Source: a virus
DNA: 46,058 bases
Strand: one strand, 5' to 3'
Virus record (IMG/VR): IMGVR_UViG_3300021479_000029
Span: 1 to 46,058 of that record
Made by a program: the position numbers and the translations under genes. Positions 14,978-22,365 of this stretch are shown piece by piece; position 1 is the stretch's first letter, and every line of letters begins with the position of its first letter. Under the pieces are notes generated by a model. The model searched no databases. It worked only from the letters and a program-made list of their open reading frames with translations, and was not told where the DNA came from.

Positions 14978-15404
14978 CACTGTACCCCTCTTGACACGGT
15001 CACCCCCCCAAAGGAGAGTCATCCCCAGCACCACAACTGAACAGCCCAGCAGCACCGGCCGGTACCACCCGCTGAAGCGGGATCGGGAAGGGCATCGGGA
15101 GCAGCGGAGAGCTTGAGGCATCTGCCTCGCACCGCAGGAACGCAGGGCGACGGGGATGGACGGGAGATCGTGGGGACACCTGCGGTTGAACGGACCGAGC
15201 GTGCTGATGCCTTTGACAACTGCAGAGTGAAGCCAATGACTGCCATGCCCCTACGGGGGCATGTGCGGGGGCAGGAGGGCTCTCTACCCTCCTACCCCCA
15301 TCAGTCGCCAGGGGCGGGCCGGGTGTCCCAGTCTCCTCCCCAGTCCCTGGCGGCCGATGGGGGCACCCGTACCGGGTGCCCACAGGTGATCGGAGAGGAT
15401 CATC
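14978..15404. other. Non-coding leader of the rightward early unit
   Basis: No convincing gene is present. A TTGACA at 14991-14996 followed 17 bases later by GAGAGT could be a rightward promoter of actinobacterial type, but GAGAGT is also part of a GGAGAG ribosome-site-like string with no start codon after it. A second TTGACA is at 15213-15218 without a good -10. Hairpins occur at 15244-15263 (CATGCCCC, loop TACG), 15267-15299 (13-bp stem with one mismatch) and 15361-15381 (GGGCACCCG, loop TAC). Open frames here have unlikely amino-acid composition. Confidence 0.5.
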
Positions 15405-15515
15405 ATGAGCAACATCATCGACGCATGGCGTACCGCGTCCATATGGGACCGGATCACCGCCAGCGTGCAGAGCGCCATTGCACTGGTCGTGCTCTGCTGC
15501 ATTGTCCCGTTCTGA
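15405..15515 (+). CDS. Small membrane protein, 36 aa, first early gene
   Basis: Begins MSNIIDAWRTASIWDRI and ends with one hydrophobic segment (VQSAIALVVLCCIVPF). A GGAGAGG site lies six bases before ATG 15405, the same ribosome-site form as most other early genes here, which supports this short frame. A strong hairpin (15361-15381) precedes it. As the first rightward gene it would be made early; small single-span phage proteins often alter the host envelope or block superinfection, but nothing shows that here. Confidence 0.65.
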   Translation: MSNIIDAWRTASIWDRITASVQSAIALVVLCCIVPF

Positions 15516-15599
15516 CTCACCATCGGGCACACACGCTGTGCGTGCCCCCTTGGCCGGTCAGGCCAACACGTACATGAGTCTTCGGAGAGGGAGATCATC

Positions 15600-15965
15600 A
15601 TGTCCAGCACCCTGCACAAGCTGATCCATGCCGTCACCGCCGCAGACATCCCCACGGGGACGCTGCTGAGGTGCGAGTCCGGCCCGCTGGCCGGACAGAC
15701 GTGGAAGTACGAGGACATCCACGTCACCCGTGAGGGTGAGCCGTCGGGCGTCCACTGCTCCCGTGGTGACGGAGCACGCCGTGCGCACCGGGTCTTCCCG
15801 GACCACGCGCTGAACACCAAGATCGTCCCGGTCGTGGACATCGCCCTGCACGCCAAAATCGCACTCAGTGCGCGGCAGGCGTGGGTGGGGTTCGTGACCA
15901 TGTTCATGGCTGCCGTCGTCGCCTACGTGGTGACGGTCGCAGGGCAGGCCATGTTCCACGTCTGA
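15600..15965 (+). CDS. Early protein with C-terminal membrane helix, 121 aa
   Basis: ATG 15600 follows GGAGAGG. The first 95 residues are soluble (TGTLLRCESGPLAGQTWKYE ... KIVPVVDIALHAKI), followed by one C-terminal membrane segment (VGFVTMFMAAVVAYVVTVAG), giving a tail-anchored topology. It is flanked by hairpins at 15525-15547 and 15974-16003 and so may be processed or terminated separately. No family recognised. Confidence 0.75.
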   Translation: MSSTLHKLIHAVTAADIPTGTLLRCESGPLAGQTWKYEDIHVTREGEPSGVHCSRGDGARRAHRVFPDHALNTKIVPVVDIALHAKIALSARQAWVGFVTMFMAAVVAYVVTVAGQAMFHV

Positions 15966-15973
15966 TCTCCGCT

Positions 15974-16003
15974 CGGACACACGACCTACGGGTCGTGTGT
16001 CCG
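15974..16003. other. Intergenic 13-bp hairpin with TACG loop
   Basis: CGGACACACGACC at 15974-15986 pairs perfectly with GGTCGTGTGTCCG at 15991-16003, closing a C(UACG)G tetraloop, an unusually stable loop in RNA. There is no U-run. It lies between two early genes and may act in RNA processing, stability or partial termination. Similar hairpins precede several neighbouring genes. Confidence 0.7.
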
Positions 16004-16049
16004 GTGAGGCTGATCAGCCTTGATTCACCCGTGTCGGAGAGGACACACC

Positions 16050-16565
16050 ATGTTCAACACACTGGAAGACGCCATCGCGGCGAACGAAGCTGCAGGCATG
16101 TTCTTCTTTACCCCGGACACCATGTCGTTCTTCGACAGCAAGGTCGAGGGGTTCTACCCGTCCCCGGACGGGGCCTACTTCACCACGTCCGAGCAGTTCG
16201 ACGACCAGTCGCCGCGCCTGTGGACCGTGCGTCACATCACGGACAACGGGAAGACGGACACCATCGGGGAATTCCAGGAGTACACCACCCCGACGGCGGC
16301 GAACGTCATCGCCGCCGGTCTGGCGTCCGCACCGGTCGTGCGCTCCCTGCACGACATCGCCACGGAGATCATGACCGACTGGGCGAAGCCCTACTTCGGG
16401 GCCACCCCCTACGTGCGGGCCATGATCACGCTGGACCGGATCACGGACCAGTACGGTGCCGACTCGGCCGACTCGATCGTCCGCTACTTCCTGGCCAACG
16501 CCGGTACGTGGCGCGGCGAGACTGCTCGCCGGGTCAAGGCGGAGCTGAAGGGCATGCTCGCCTGA
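16050..16565 (+). CDS. Early protein of unknown function, 171 aa
   Basis: Start set at ATG 16050, seven bases after GGAGAGG, rather than an earlier in-frame ATG without a site. The N-terminal half is aromatic-rich (AAGMFFFTPDTMSFFDSKVEGF) and looks like a beta-rich fold; the C-terminal half is helical (AMITLDRITDQYGADSADS). No catalytic pattern is visible. It is preceded by the 15974-16003 hairpin and followed by another at 16583-16608. Function unknown. Confidence 0.75.
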   Translation: MFNTLEDAIAANEAAGMFFFTPDTMSFFDSKVEGFYPSPDGAYFTTSEQFDDQSPRLWTVRHITDNGKTDTIGEFQEYTTPTAANVIAAGLASAPVVRSLHDIATEIMTDWAKPYFGATPYVRAMITLDRITDQYGADSADSIVRYFLANAGTWRGETARRVKAELKGMLA

Positions 16566-16582
16566 GTCACCAGCACGTGCCC

Positions 16583-16608
16583 CCCTGCCCTCTTCCTACG
16601 GGGCAGGG
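16583..16608. other. Intergenic 8-bp hairpin
   Basis: CCCTGCCC (16583-16590) pairs with GGGCAGGG (16601-16608) across a 10-base loop ending TACG. It follows a gene stop by about 20 bases and no U-run follows. Another member of the early-region hairpin series. Confidence 0.5.
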
Positions 16609-16676
16609 TGGCGCTTCTGGCTACTCAGCCAACCGCCCCGGCCGGTAGCCGGGCGCATGGGTCGGAGAGGACCAAC

Positions 16677-17105
16677 ATGCAAGCACAGCAAGCAATCGAC
16701 GTGATCAACAACCTGGCCTACAAGCCTGGTTGGGAGTTCAGTGCGCGCCCGGTCCCCACGTGGTTCCGGGACGCGTACGCGAACGTGCGGGGCGAGTCCT
16801 TGCCCGAGCAGATGATCGTCTTCAGCTACAAGATCGAGACGGTCAACACGGACCGGGACAACGCCCGGTCGGGCTACCCCGAAGGGCGCACGCTCGACGC
16901 GGACGACCCCATGGACGTGACCGTCTTCAACGGCGAAGACGACCTCATGTTCCACCTGTTCCAGCTGATCATGGAGCTGGAGTTGCACGAATCCCGGGAG
17001 TTCTTCCGGCGCAAGGATCAGGGCTGGGAGGCCCCGTTCCACCCCCACAAGGACGACGCGAACGAACTGTGGGAAGCGTGCATGACACGCGCAGAGACCA
17101 ACTGA
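16677..17105 (+). CDS. Conserved-looking actinophage early protein, 142 aa
   Basis: ATG 16677 follows GGAGAGG by six bases. The product begins QQAIDVINNLAYKPGWEFSA, which recalls a family of small actinophage proteins starting with a helix and a YKPGW motif, followed by a beta-rich body. The C-terminal 45 residues are acidic and helical (LMFHLFQLIMELELHESREF). The family has no established function that I can name, and the resemblance is from memory of sequence pattern only. Confidence 0.75.
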   Translation: MQAQQAIDVINNLAYKPGWEFSARPVPTWFRDAYANVRGESLPEQMIVFSYKIETVNTDRDNARSGYPEGRTLDADDPMDVTVFNGEDDLMFHLFQLIMELELHESREFFRRKDQGWEAPFHPHKDDANELWEACMTRAETN

Positions 17106-17143
17106 CGGGCGGTCAAGCGACCTCTCCCGTAGGGCCGCCGGTC

Positions 17144-17167
17144 GTGCAGGGGCGCAAGTCCCTGCAC
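17144..17167. other. Intergenic 8-bp hairpin
   Basis: GTGCAGGG (17144-17151) pairs with CCCTGCAC (17160-17167) with an 8-base loop, about 50 bases before the next start codon. It belongs to the series of intergenic early hairpins. Confidence 0.45.
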
Positions 17168-17219
17168 TTCCGTGGCTTGGCAGGAGCCAAGACCAACACC
17201 ACCATGACAGGAGAGGGTC

Positions 17220-17888
17220 ATGACCGAGTTGAAGCCCATCCCGCTGGCGGAGATGGAGCGGCACCGCAACGTCTACGTGGCCAACATCGTGGCTGCGTTC
17301 GAGGCAGTGATCGACGACCACCAGCGCAGGGGTGGGGGCACCACACTGGAGCGTGGTCGCGCCTGGTACCAGACCGCTCATGAGCTGGCGCTCATGATGT
17401 CCCCTGACGACGTCAGGACGGGCGCTGGAGTCATCGCGGCACTGTCCACGCAGAAGCGGTGGTCCGAGAACGTGAAACTCGCCCAGAACGCCTTCCGGGG
17501 CGTTCTGGGGGGCCATGTGGGCAACGCCCTGCGCAAGGCCGCGCAAATCCTTGACGGCATTGACCCGTCGGACGTCCTGCCGATGGACATGAAGACGGGC
17601 ATGTTCTACCGGTGCATCGTCGACCCGGACGACCCGGATGCGGTCGTCATCGACCGGCACGCCCACGACATCGCTGTGGGCGTGACCTACGGCAGTGCCG
17701 ACCGGGGGCTGAGCAGCGCGAAGCGTTACGCGCTGCTGGCCCACTGCTACCGGGAGGCGGCTCACCGGCTCGGCGTGCTGCCGAGTACCGTGCAGGCCGT
17801 GACGTGGGTGGCGCACACAGAGAGGATCGCGGGCACCGGTAATCGCGATGCCCGGAAGGACCCTCCGAGTCGGGCCGACTCGGAGTGA
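17220..17888 (+). CDS. Helix-hairpin-helix / DNA-glycosylase-like protein, 222 aa
   Basis: ATG 17220 follows GGAGAGG. The order of conserved-looking pieces (AGVIAALSTQKRWSENVKLA, then a KA-IL helix, MKTGMFYRCI, VVIDRHAHDIAVGV, RYALLAHCYREAAHRLG, PSTVQAVTWVA) matches a widespread actinophage protein that resembles the HhH-GPD/endonuclease-III-like fold. The Asp in VVIDRHAHD would be the candidate catalytic or structural acid. A role in base excision or binding of modified DNA is inferred; no enzymatic proof exists in the sequence. A 12-bp hairpin follows directly. Confidence 0.72.
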   Translation: MTELKPIPLAEMERHRNVYVANIVAAFEAVIDDHQRRGGGTTLERGRAWYQTAHELALMMSPDDVRTGAGVIAALSTQKRWSENVKLAQNAFRGVLGGHVGNALRKAAQILDGIDPSDVLPMDMKTGMFYRCIVDPDDPDAVVIDRHAHDIAVGVTYGSADRGLSSAKRYALLAHCYREAAHRLGVLPSTVQAVTWVAHTERIAGTGNRDARKDPPSRADSE

Positions 17889-17891
17889 CAA

Positions 17892-17920
17892 ACGTGGCCG
17901 GTCGTCGGGACCGGCCACGT
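17892..17920 (+). terminator. Strong 12-bp hairpin after the glycosylase-like gene
   Basis: ACGTGGCCGGTC (17892-17903) and GACCGGCCACGT (17909-17920) form a perfect stem with a 5-base loop, starting four bases after the stop codon. No U-run follows, so it may be an intrinsic terminator of GC-rich type or a processing site. Confidence 0.5.
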
Positions 17921-17924
17921 CCAT

Positions 17925-18034
17925 GCCGATGTGTTGGCGCACGCGAAGGGGGCGAGGCCCCCTGTGTAGCACTATCCGGTCGCTGTCCATGGATCAGCGG
18001 CGCGGTGAGCCGGGTTCGATCCCCGGCGTCGGCC
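17925..18034 (+). other. tRNA-like element (acceptor and T-arm intact, body abnormal)
   Basis: A perfect T-arm, CCGGG-TTCGATC-CCCGG, lies at 18010-18026, followed by CGTCGGC, which pairs over seven positions (one G-T) with GCCGATG at 17925-17931. The total length, 110 bases, is too long for a normal tRNA, and I cannot fold proper D and anticodon arms between. A TGTAGC...GGT D-arm-like string and a GGGGGC-GAG-GCCCCC hairpin (17947-17963) lie inside. It may be a tRNA pseudogene or a fragment retained from recombination with a host tRNA gene. Confidence 0.35.
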
Positions 18035-18111
18035 CTGCTTCCCCGTGCCTTCTGGGCATGGTGGGTACGGGGAAGCGCACATTCCAAGCCAGCTGGAGAG
18101 GTGGCACCACC

Positions 18112-18690
18112 ATGATGATCAGAGTTCCGGTCGTCTACGACGAGGGCCTACGCGTTCCCGGGTGGCTCACCACCCGGGAGATCAGCAAGATCCTCACCGA
18201 GTTGCGGGATCACCGCTATCCCGCCCTGTGGTTCAAGGTCACGCTGATCCGGCGCAGCCGGAACGGCACGACCGTGCGGATCTCGACAGAGATCCACTCG
18301 GAGCTGAGTACGCACTACGGCCACTTTGGCGCTGCGCAGACACGCGGGGGCGCGTACAGCAGGTCGCGGCCTTGTCGGCACGTGCACACGGACCTGGCGC
18401 AGGCCCTGAACGAGACTTGGCCGGGCTTCGCCTACGTGGGGCCAAGGCCGCAGCTCAGGACCTACTGCGCGTGCGTGCTCTGGCGTGATCGCCGCTGGTC
18501 GCGCAATTTGGTCGCCGCTCCGCCACGGGCGAAGCGGCCGCCGGTCGCGCTGAACGACGGCGAGGGGGCGCTCTACTCGCTCGCCTACCTGGCCCACAAG
18601 GCCGGTCGGGACCATGTCGGCCTGCACGAACCGGCTCCGATGTTCGAGGTGCGAGCCCTGCTCGCCCTGAAAGACTCCGCAGGCGCATAG
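18112..18690 (+). CDS. Early protein of unknown function, 192 aa
   Basis: ATG 18112 (or 18115) follows GGAGAGG by about eleven bases. The product begins MMIRVPVVYDEGLRVPGWLT. It is basic, with Arg-rich segments (FKVTLIRRSRNGTTVRI, GPRPQLRTYCACVLWRDRRW) and a helical C-terminus. No recognised domain. It lies between the tRNA-like element and tRNA-Ile. Basic composition would allow nucleic acid binding, but that is only a guess. Confidence 0.7.
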   Translation: MMIRVPVVYDEGLRVPGWLTTREISKILTELRDHRYPALWFKVTLIRRSRNGTTVRISTEIHSELSTHYGHFGAAQTRGGAYSRSRPCRHVHTDLAQALNETWPGFAYVGPRPQLRTYCACVLWRDRRWSRNLVAAPPRAKRPPVALNDGEGALYSLAYLAHKAGRDHVGLHEPAPMFEVRALLALKDSAGA

Positions 18691-18723
18691 GGACTCCCTG
18701 GCCCGCCGCGTCTGCGGACAAGT

Positions 18724-18754
18724 CCTCCTACGGGCTGTGAGGGACCGTAGGAGG
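18724..18754 (+). terminator. 10-bp hairpin upstream of tRNA-Ile
   Basis: CCTCCTACGG (18724-18733) pairs with CCGTAGGAGG (18745-18754) with an 11-base loop, ending four bases before the tRNA 5' end. It could terminate the preceding transcript or guide 5' processing of the tRNA. Confidence 0.45.
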
Positions 18755-18757
18755 CGC

Positions 18758-18831
18758 TCCGGTGTAGCTCAGCTGGTCAGAGCACCGTCCTGATAAGGCG
18801 GGGGTCACAGGTTCAAGTCCTGTCACCGGAA
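18758..18831 (+). tRNA. tRNA-Ile (anticodon GAT)
   Basis: A 74-base canonical cloverleaf. Acceptor TCCGGTG pairs with CACCGGA; D-arm GCTC/GAGC with loop AGCTGGTCA; anticodon stem CCGTC/GGCGG with loop CTGATAA (anticodon GAT); T-arm ACAGG-TTCAAGT-CCTGT; discriminator A at 18831. CCA is not encoded. It stands alone among early protein genes and would decode ATC, the dominant Ile codon expected in such GC-rich DNA. Confidence 0.95.
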
Positions 18832-18856
18832 CGCACCAACAACGCAAGGAGACAGC

Positions 18857-19033
18857 ATGATCCAGCACGGCGACATCGTCACCATCGACGGCTATGACAC
18901 CGACTTCACCGTCGAGTTCACGGGGAGGTCGGTCGTGGTCTGCGTGCCGGTCGACGAGACCGGCTACCCGTTCCCGGCCGTCTACAGCCGGGCGGGCTGG
19001 GACTTCCAGGTCGCCGCAGGACACATTGCCTGA
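18857..19033 (+). CDS. Small beta-rich protein, 58 aa
   Basis: ATG 18857 follows AAGGAGA. The product begins MIQHGDIVTIDGYDTDFTVE and reads as alternating strands (HGDIVTID, FTVEFTG, SVVVCVPVDE), like a small SH3- or KOW-type barrel. Its stop codon is the first base-paired triplet of the 19031-19055 hairpin. It resembles in style the larger barrel-like proteins that follow. Function unknown. Confidence 0.65.
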   Translation: MIQHGDIVTIDGYDTDFTVEFTGRSVVVCVPVDETGYPFPAVYSRAGWDFQVAAGHIA

Positions 19034-19055
19034 GTCCACCTCAAAGGTGGACTCA
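19031..19055 (+). terminator. Hairpin that includes a stop codon
   Basis: TGAGTCCACC (19031-19040) pairs perfectly with GGTGGACTCA (19046-19055), loop TCAAA. The stem begins with the TGA of the preceding gene. The next gene's ribosome-binding site follows immediately, so it may separate translation or stabilise the transcript end. Confidence 0.5.
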
Positions 19056-19071
19056 GCAGGAGAGGAGAGGC

Positions 19072-19434
19072 ATGACATTCATCAAGGGCCAGAAGGTGGT
19101 GCGGCGCGTCACCCCAGACGCGCACCGGGTGCTGAGCCGGGAGATCGTTTCCGGTCCGCACCGGACCAGCGGTGACGTGATCTTCAGCTACCTCATCAAG
19201 GCGGGCGACGGTACCCACTGGCTGGTCCCGGAGTCCGAGCTGTCCCTGGCAGAGCCGCAGGTGGGCGATCAGGGCCGGTTCGACGCGGCATACACGCACT
19301 CCCATAAGCGCGTCATCGTGGAGATCAATCCCAACTACGTGGTGGTGCTGACCGTCTCGTCGAGGCCCCCCGCATACACCCTGACCCCGCGCGGCGAGTT
19401 CGACCAGTACTGGCGGCCGGAGCCCACCTCATGA
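19072..19434 (+). CDS. Barrel-like early protein, 120 aa (paralog of next gene)
   Basis: ATG 19072 follows two GGAGAGG-like sites. The N-terminus IKGQKVVRRVTPDAHRVLSREIVSGPHR and the repeated strand-turn pattern suggest two small SH3/KOW-like barrels. The next gene shows the same order (a G-X-VVR segment, -ISGPH-, a Gly-Asp turn, then QxGDxGR), so the two are probably tandem duplicates. No catalytic residues are evident. The pair is coupled by an ATGA overlap. Confidence 0.72.
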   Translation: MTFIKGQKVVRRVTPDAHRVLSREIVSGPHRTSGDVIFSYLIKAGDGTHWLVPESELSLAEPQVGDQGRFDAAYTHSHKRVIVEINPNYVVVLTVSSRPPAYTLTPRGEFDQYWRPEPTS

Positions 19435-19772
19435 GCCGGGTCTACCGACCCGGCGAGGTAGTCCGGGGCGTGCGCAGCAAGCACCTGTACACCGTGATCA
19501 GCGGTCCGCACCACGAAGAGGATGCGGCGCGGTACCTGCTTCGCCAGCATGATGGCGACCGCAGGCACTTCCTGCTGGAGCAGGGCCTCATCACCCCCCC
19601 CACGCCGCCCCAGAAGGGCGACCGGGGACGGATGGGCCCCGGCAGTGACCCGATGGAGATCCACTACATCGACAACGAGGTGGCGCTGCTGCGCTGGTAC
19701 GCAGGCAGCCGCGATTTCATCAACTTCACCCGGCCCGCCTTCGATGGCAGGTGGCGGCCGGATGCTGACTGA
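19431..19772 (+). CDS. Barrel-like early protein, 113 aa (paralog of previous gene)
   Basis: ATG overlaps the previous stop as ATGA. It shares with its upstream neighbour the pieces GEVVRGV, TVISGPHHEEDAARYLL, LLEQGLI and KGDRGRMGP, at similar spacing. Both are likely beta-barrel adaptor proteins. The function is not recognised; paralogous early proteins of this size in phages often inhibit different host targets, but that is conjecture. Confidence 0.72.
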   Translation: MSRVYRPGEVVRGVRSKHLYTVISGPHHEEDAARYLLRQHDGDRRHFLLEQGLITPPTPPQKGDRGRMGPGSDPMEIHYIDNEVALLRWYAGSRDFINFTRPAFDGRWRPDAD

Positions 19773-20028
19773 CACGACCGTCATGCGCGACATCTACGGG
19801 GCGCGCCTGGTCTGCGGTGACACGGTCACCGCTCTGAAGCCGAAGAAGACCGGGCACGTTCCGGCCTTCGTCGGCTGTGTCGCCGCCCTGGGGCACCTCA
19901 ACGGGCGCATGAGCGCCCTTGTGCAGCCCCACGGGGGCGGGCAGGCCCAATGGGTCGGCAGCGAGCTGCTGGAGGCCGTGACGGTCATTCCAGCGGTTCT
20001 GGACGGCGTGCTGGCGGAGTGGATGTGA
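19762..20028 (+). CDS. Small early protein, 88 aa
   Basis: ATG 19762 overlaps the previous gene by 11 bases; an alternative ATG is at 19783. The product has the same strand-rich character as its neighbours (ARLVCGDTVTALKPKKTGHV ... MSALVQPHGGGQAQWVGS), suggesting another small barrel. It ends GVLAEWM, with a GTGA overlap into the next gene. Function unknown. Confidence 0.65.
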   Translation: MLTDTTVMRDIYGARLVCGDTVTALKPKKTGHVPAFVGCVAALGHLNGRMSALVQPHGGGQAQWVGSELLEAVTVIPAVLDGVLAEWM

Positions 20029-20132
20029 GTCTCATGCACGCACTGGCGGATGCCCTGGGCATCCTGCTGGTCTGCGCAGGCATCGCCTGCATCATCGCGA
20101 TCTACATGACGAGAGGAGGTCCAAGGCAGTGA
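20025..20132 (+). CDS. Single-span membrane micro-protein, 35 aa
   Basis: GTG 20025 overlaps the previous stop as GTGA; an in-frame ATG lies at 20034. The sequence MSLMHALADALGILLVCAGI continues through one hydrophobic helix to a short basic end (MTRGGPRQ). It overlaps the next gene by another GTGA. Small, but the coupled overlaps on both sides and the GC-rich third positions support it. Confidence 0.6.
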   Translation: MSLMHALADALGILLVCAGIACIIAIYMTRGGPRQ

Positions 20133-20467
20133 GCGGGAGAGGCAATGGTGTGCGCACCTGGGTCAAGGTGCGCGGCGAAGAGGTCAAGGTCGTCGACACC
20201 GAGTGGGTGGTGTGGCACGGCAAGGAGCCGGTCGGCTCCATGACCAACGACACCGAGATCAAGGACGACGCGGCCAAGGCGGCACGCCGGTTCTGGGTCG
20301 ACGACAGCGACACCGAGATCATGAACAAGCTCAACCAGGGCTACCGGTTCGAGCTGATGACCCGGGAGCAGTACCGACTGGAGGCGCACCCGCAGATGTT
20401 GGGCGGGTACCGCACCCAGATCGACGGCGTGAAGGGCATCTTCATGCCGGACAGGCCGGAGCGCTGA
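20129..20467 (+). CDS. Soluble early protein, 112 aa
   Basis: GTG 20129 lies behind GAGAGGAGG and overlaps the previous stop. The product has strands at the start (VRTWVKVRGEEVKVVDTEWV) and helical segments containing DDAAKAARRFWVDDSDTEIM and a C-terminal GGYRTQIDGVKGIFMPD. No known domain was recognised. It is coupled to the next gene by TGATG. Confidence 0.7.
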   Translation: MSGRGNGVRTWVKVRGEEVKVVDTEWVVWHGKEPVGSMTNDTEIKDDAAKAARRFWVDDSDTEIMNKLNQGYRFELMTREQYRLEAHPQMLGGYRTQIDGVKGIFMPDRPER

Positions 20468-20643
20468 TGGCCAAGCAGGGCAAGGGGTCCAAGGCTGGCC
20501 GCAACAAGGACAAGTGCGCGTCCTACCGCTCTCGCGGCCAGCGCGAGAAGAACAAGGCGCGCCGTGCGGCGCGCATCCAGCGGGGATTCCGCTGGATCAC
20601 GGTGGACGGCAAGCAGGTTCTGAGGAGCCTGGCAGGCCGCTGA
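20467..20643 (+). CDS. Very basic small protein, 58 aa
   Basis: ATG 20467 overlaps the previous stop as TGATG. The product starts MAKQGKGSKAGRNKDKCASY and is about one third Lys/Arg, with no acidic patch, typical of RNA- or DNA-binding micro-proteins. It precedes a terminator-like hairpin and the AAA+ ATPase. No family named. Confidence 0.68.
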   Translation: MAKQGKGSKAGRNKDKCASYRSRGQREKNKARRAARIQRGFRWITVDGKQVLRSLAGR

Positions 20644-20661
20644 ACCGCCGGACCAACAGTG

Positions 20662-20692
20662 AAGGCCACCCGCCCTGCCAGGGGGTGGCCTT
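20662..20692 (+). terminator. Terminator-like 10-bp hairpin
   Basis: AAGGCCACCC (20662-20671) pairs with GGGTGGCCTT (20683-20692), loop 11 bases. It lies 18 bases after a stop codon and about 70 bases before the AAA+ gene. Only two T residues end the stem, so termination would be partial. Confidence 0.5.
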
Positions 20693-20760
20693 GCGCTGTG
20701 GCCCTACGGCCAGCCGGGTGATCAGACCCGGTGATCCCACAGGAGAGGACAACCAACATC

Positions 20761-22332
20761 ATGGCAGACCGCAGCAACATGGATCGCGAGCTGGCTCGCC
20801 TGATCCAGGCCGCCGAGCACGCGGAGTCGGGCCGCCTCCCGTCCACCGCCAAGCAGGACAAGAACGCGCAGACCAAGGCGGCCATCCTGGAGGCGATGGC
20901 CAAGCTGGGCGGCAACCTCGTCCAGGAGGACGCCCTGCACTTCCGGGGCACCGAGTTCATCCTGCCGGAGCAGTACAACGGCAACACGGCCGGGGCCATC
21001 AAGTTCCTCCAGGACCAGATGGAGCAGCAGGAGAAGGTCCATCAGATCCAGCGGATCTTCAAGTACCGGCCCAACGACGTGGCCAACGCCATCCAGTCGG
21101 TCATGAAGACGATGTACGGCACGACCGGCCTGGGCAAGGACACCATGACCATGTTCGGTCCGGTGCCGCCCACCTTCCGCACCATCAACGTGGGCCTGGA
21201 CCGGACCGCCCAGGTCCCGGCCGGGCTGATCGAGTTCCCCCCGATCGACGGCACCTTCAACGTGACTGCCACCCGTGACCGGGAGCTGGGCATGCTGGGC
21301 GCGCTGGTCGTGGAGTGCCCGCGCAAGTACCGGGGGCACGTGGAGGGCTTCTTCACGGCGGTGGAGGCATACCTGGCCGAACACTCCATCTACCGGGGCC
21401 AGGCCATCGACGGGGCCGAGGACCCGTCCTTCCTGGACACCTCCAAGGTGGACCCGACGGCCGTCGTCTACTCGGACGCCGTCCTGGAGGAGCTGAAGGT
21501 CCACCTGTGGGCCCCGATCGAGCACACCGACCTGCTGCGCTCGCTGGGCCAGCCCATCAAGCGGGCCGGGCTGCTCTACGGCAACTACGGCACCGGCAAG
21601 TCGCTGGCGGGCTACCTGACCGCCCAGATCGCCCAGCGCAACGGCTGGACCTTCCTGTTCGTCCGGCCCACGGACGACCTGGACGCGGCCCTCAAGACCG
21701 CCCAGCTGTACAGCCCGGCCGTGGTGTTCTTCGAGGACATCGACGTGGTGGCGGAGCAGGGCAGCCCGCAGAAGATCAGCCAGCTGCTGGACTCCTTCGA
21801 CGGTGTGACGTCGAAGGGCAAGGAGATCATCGCGATCCTGACCACGAACCACGTGGACCGCATCCACAAGGGGATGCTGCGGCCCGGCCGCATGGACGCG
21901 ATCATCGAGATCGGGGAGCTGGACGCCAGCGGCGTCCGCAAGCTGATCCGCAGCAAGATCCCGGCCGACATGCTGGCGGCCGACGTCGACTTCGCCGCAG
22001 TGGCCGAGTCGGTCAAGGGCTACATGCCCGCCTTCACCTCCGAGGTGGTCAACCGTGCCTTCCGGTACGCGATGGTCCGCAACGGCGGGCGGCCGAAGGC
22101 CAAGCTGGTGACGGACGACTTCGTGACGGCCGCCAAGGGGCTGCGCCCCCACTTCGAGCTGATGAACGATGCTCACGAGGGCAAGCAGCCGCCCAGCCTG
22201 GACGCCGCGCTGCGGCGTGTGATGAAGGACGTCACGGAGGCGACCAAGGTCTACGACAGTGCCGGCGACCGGCACTACAGGGTGCACACCTTCGAGGTGG
22301 GCGACGAGAAGGCGACTCGCGGCAGCGAGTAG
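20761..22332 (+). CDS. AAA+ ATPase, 523 aa
   Basis: A P-loop ATPase of the FtsH/CDC48-like AAA type. Walker A GNYGTGKS is at 274-281, Walker B VVFFEDID at 321-328, a sensor-1-like ILTTNHVDRI near 357, then GMLRPGRMD with a candidate arginine finger and the C-terminal helical lid. The first 250 residues are a separate N-terminal domain, helical at first (MDRELARLIQAAEHAES) and then mixed. Phage AAA+ proteins of this form act as remodelling or helicase-loading factors; the substrate is unknown. The start is ATG 20761, about 12 bases after GGAGAGG. A 12-bp inverted repeat follows the gene. Confidence 0.9.
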   Translation: MADRSNMDRELARLIQAAEHAESGRLPSTAKQDKNAQTKAAILEAMAKLGGNLVQEDALHFRGTEFILPEQYNGNTAGAIKFLQDQMEQQEKVHQIQRIFKYRPNDVANAIQSVMKTMYGTTGLGKDTMTMFGPVPPTFRTINVGLDRTAQVPAGLIEFPPIDGTFNVTATRDRELGMLGALVVECPRKYRGHVEGFFTAVEAYLAEHSIYRGQAIDGAEDPSFLDTSKVDPTAVVYSDAVLEELKVHLWAPIEHTDLLRSLGQPIKRAGLLYGNYGTGKSLAGYLTAQIAQRNGWTFLFVRPTDDLDAALKTAQLYSPAVVFFEDIDVVAEQGSPQKISQLLDSFDGVTSKGKEIIAILTTNHVDRIHKGMLRPGRMDAIIEIGELDASGVRKLIRSKIPADMLAADVDFAAVAESVKGYMPAFTSEVVNRAFRYAMVRNGGRPKAKLVTDDFVTAAKGLRPHFELMNDAHEGKQPPSLDAALRRVMKDVTEATKVYDSAGDRHYRVHTFEVGDEKATRGSE

Positions 22333-22365
22333 GTAGGCAACCGGCTTAACCGCCGGGTCAGACGT

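Noticed and set aside
15213-15218. TTGACA as the early promoter -35
   Set aside because: No acceptable -10 hexamer lies 16-19 bases downstream; kept only as a remark.
15000-15577. Frames of 154 (plus) and 176 (minus) residues in the early leader
   Set aside because: Composition is Pro/Arg/His-heavy without structure, no GGAGAG site precedes them, and they overlap the better-supported 36-residue gene and hairpins.
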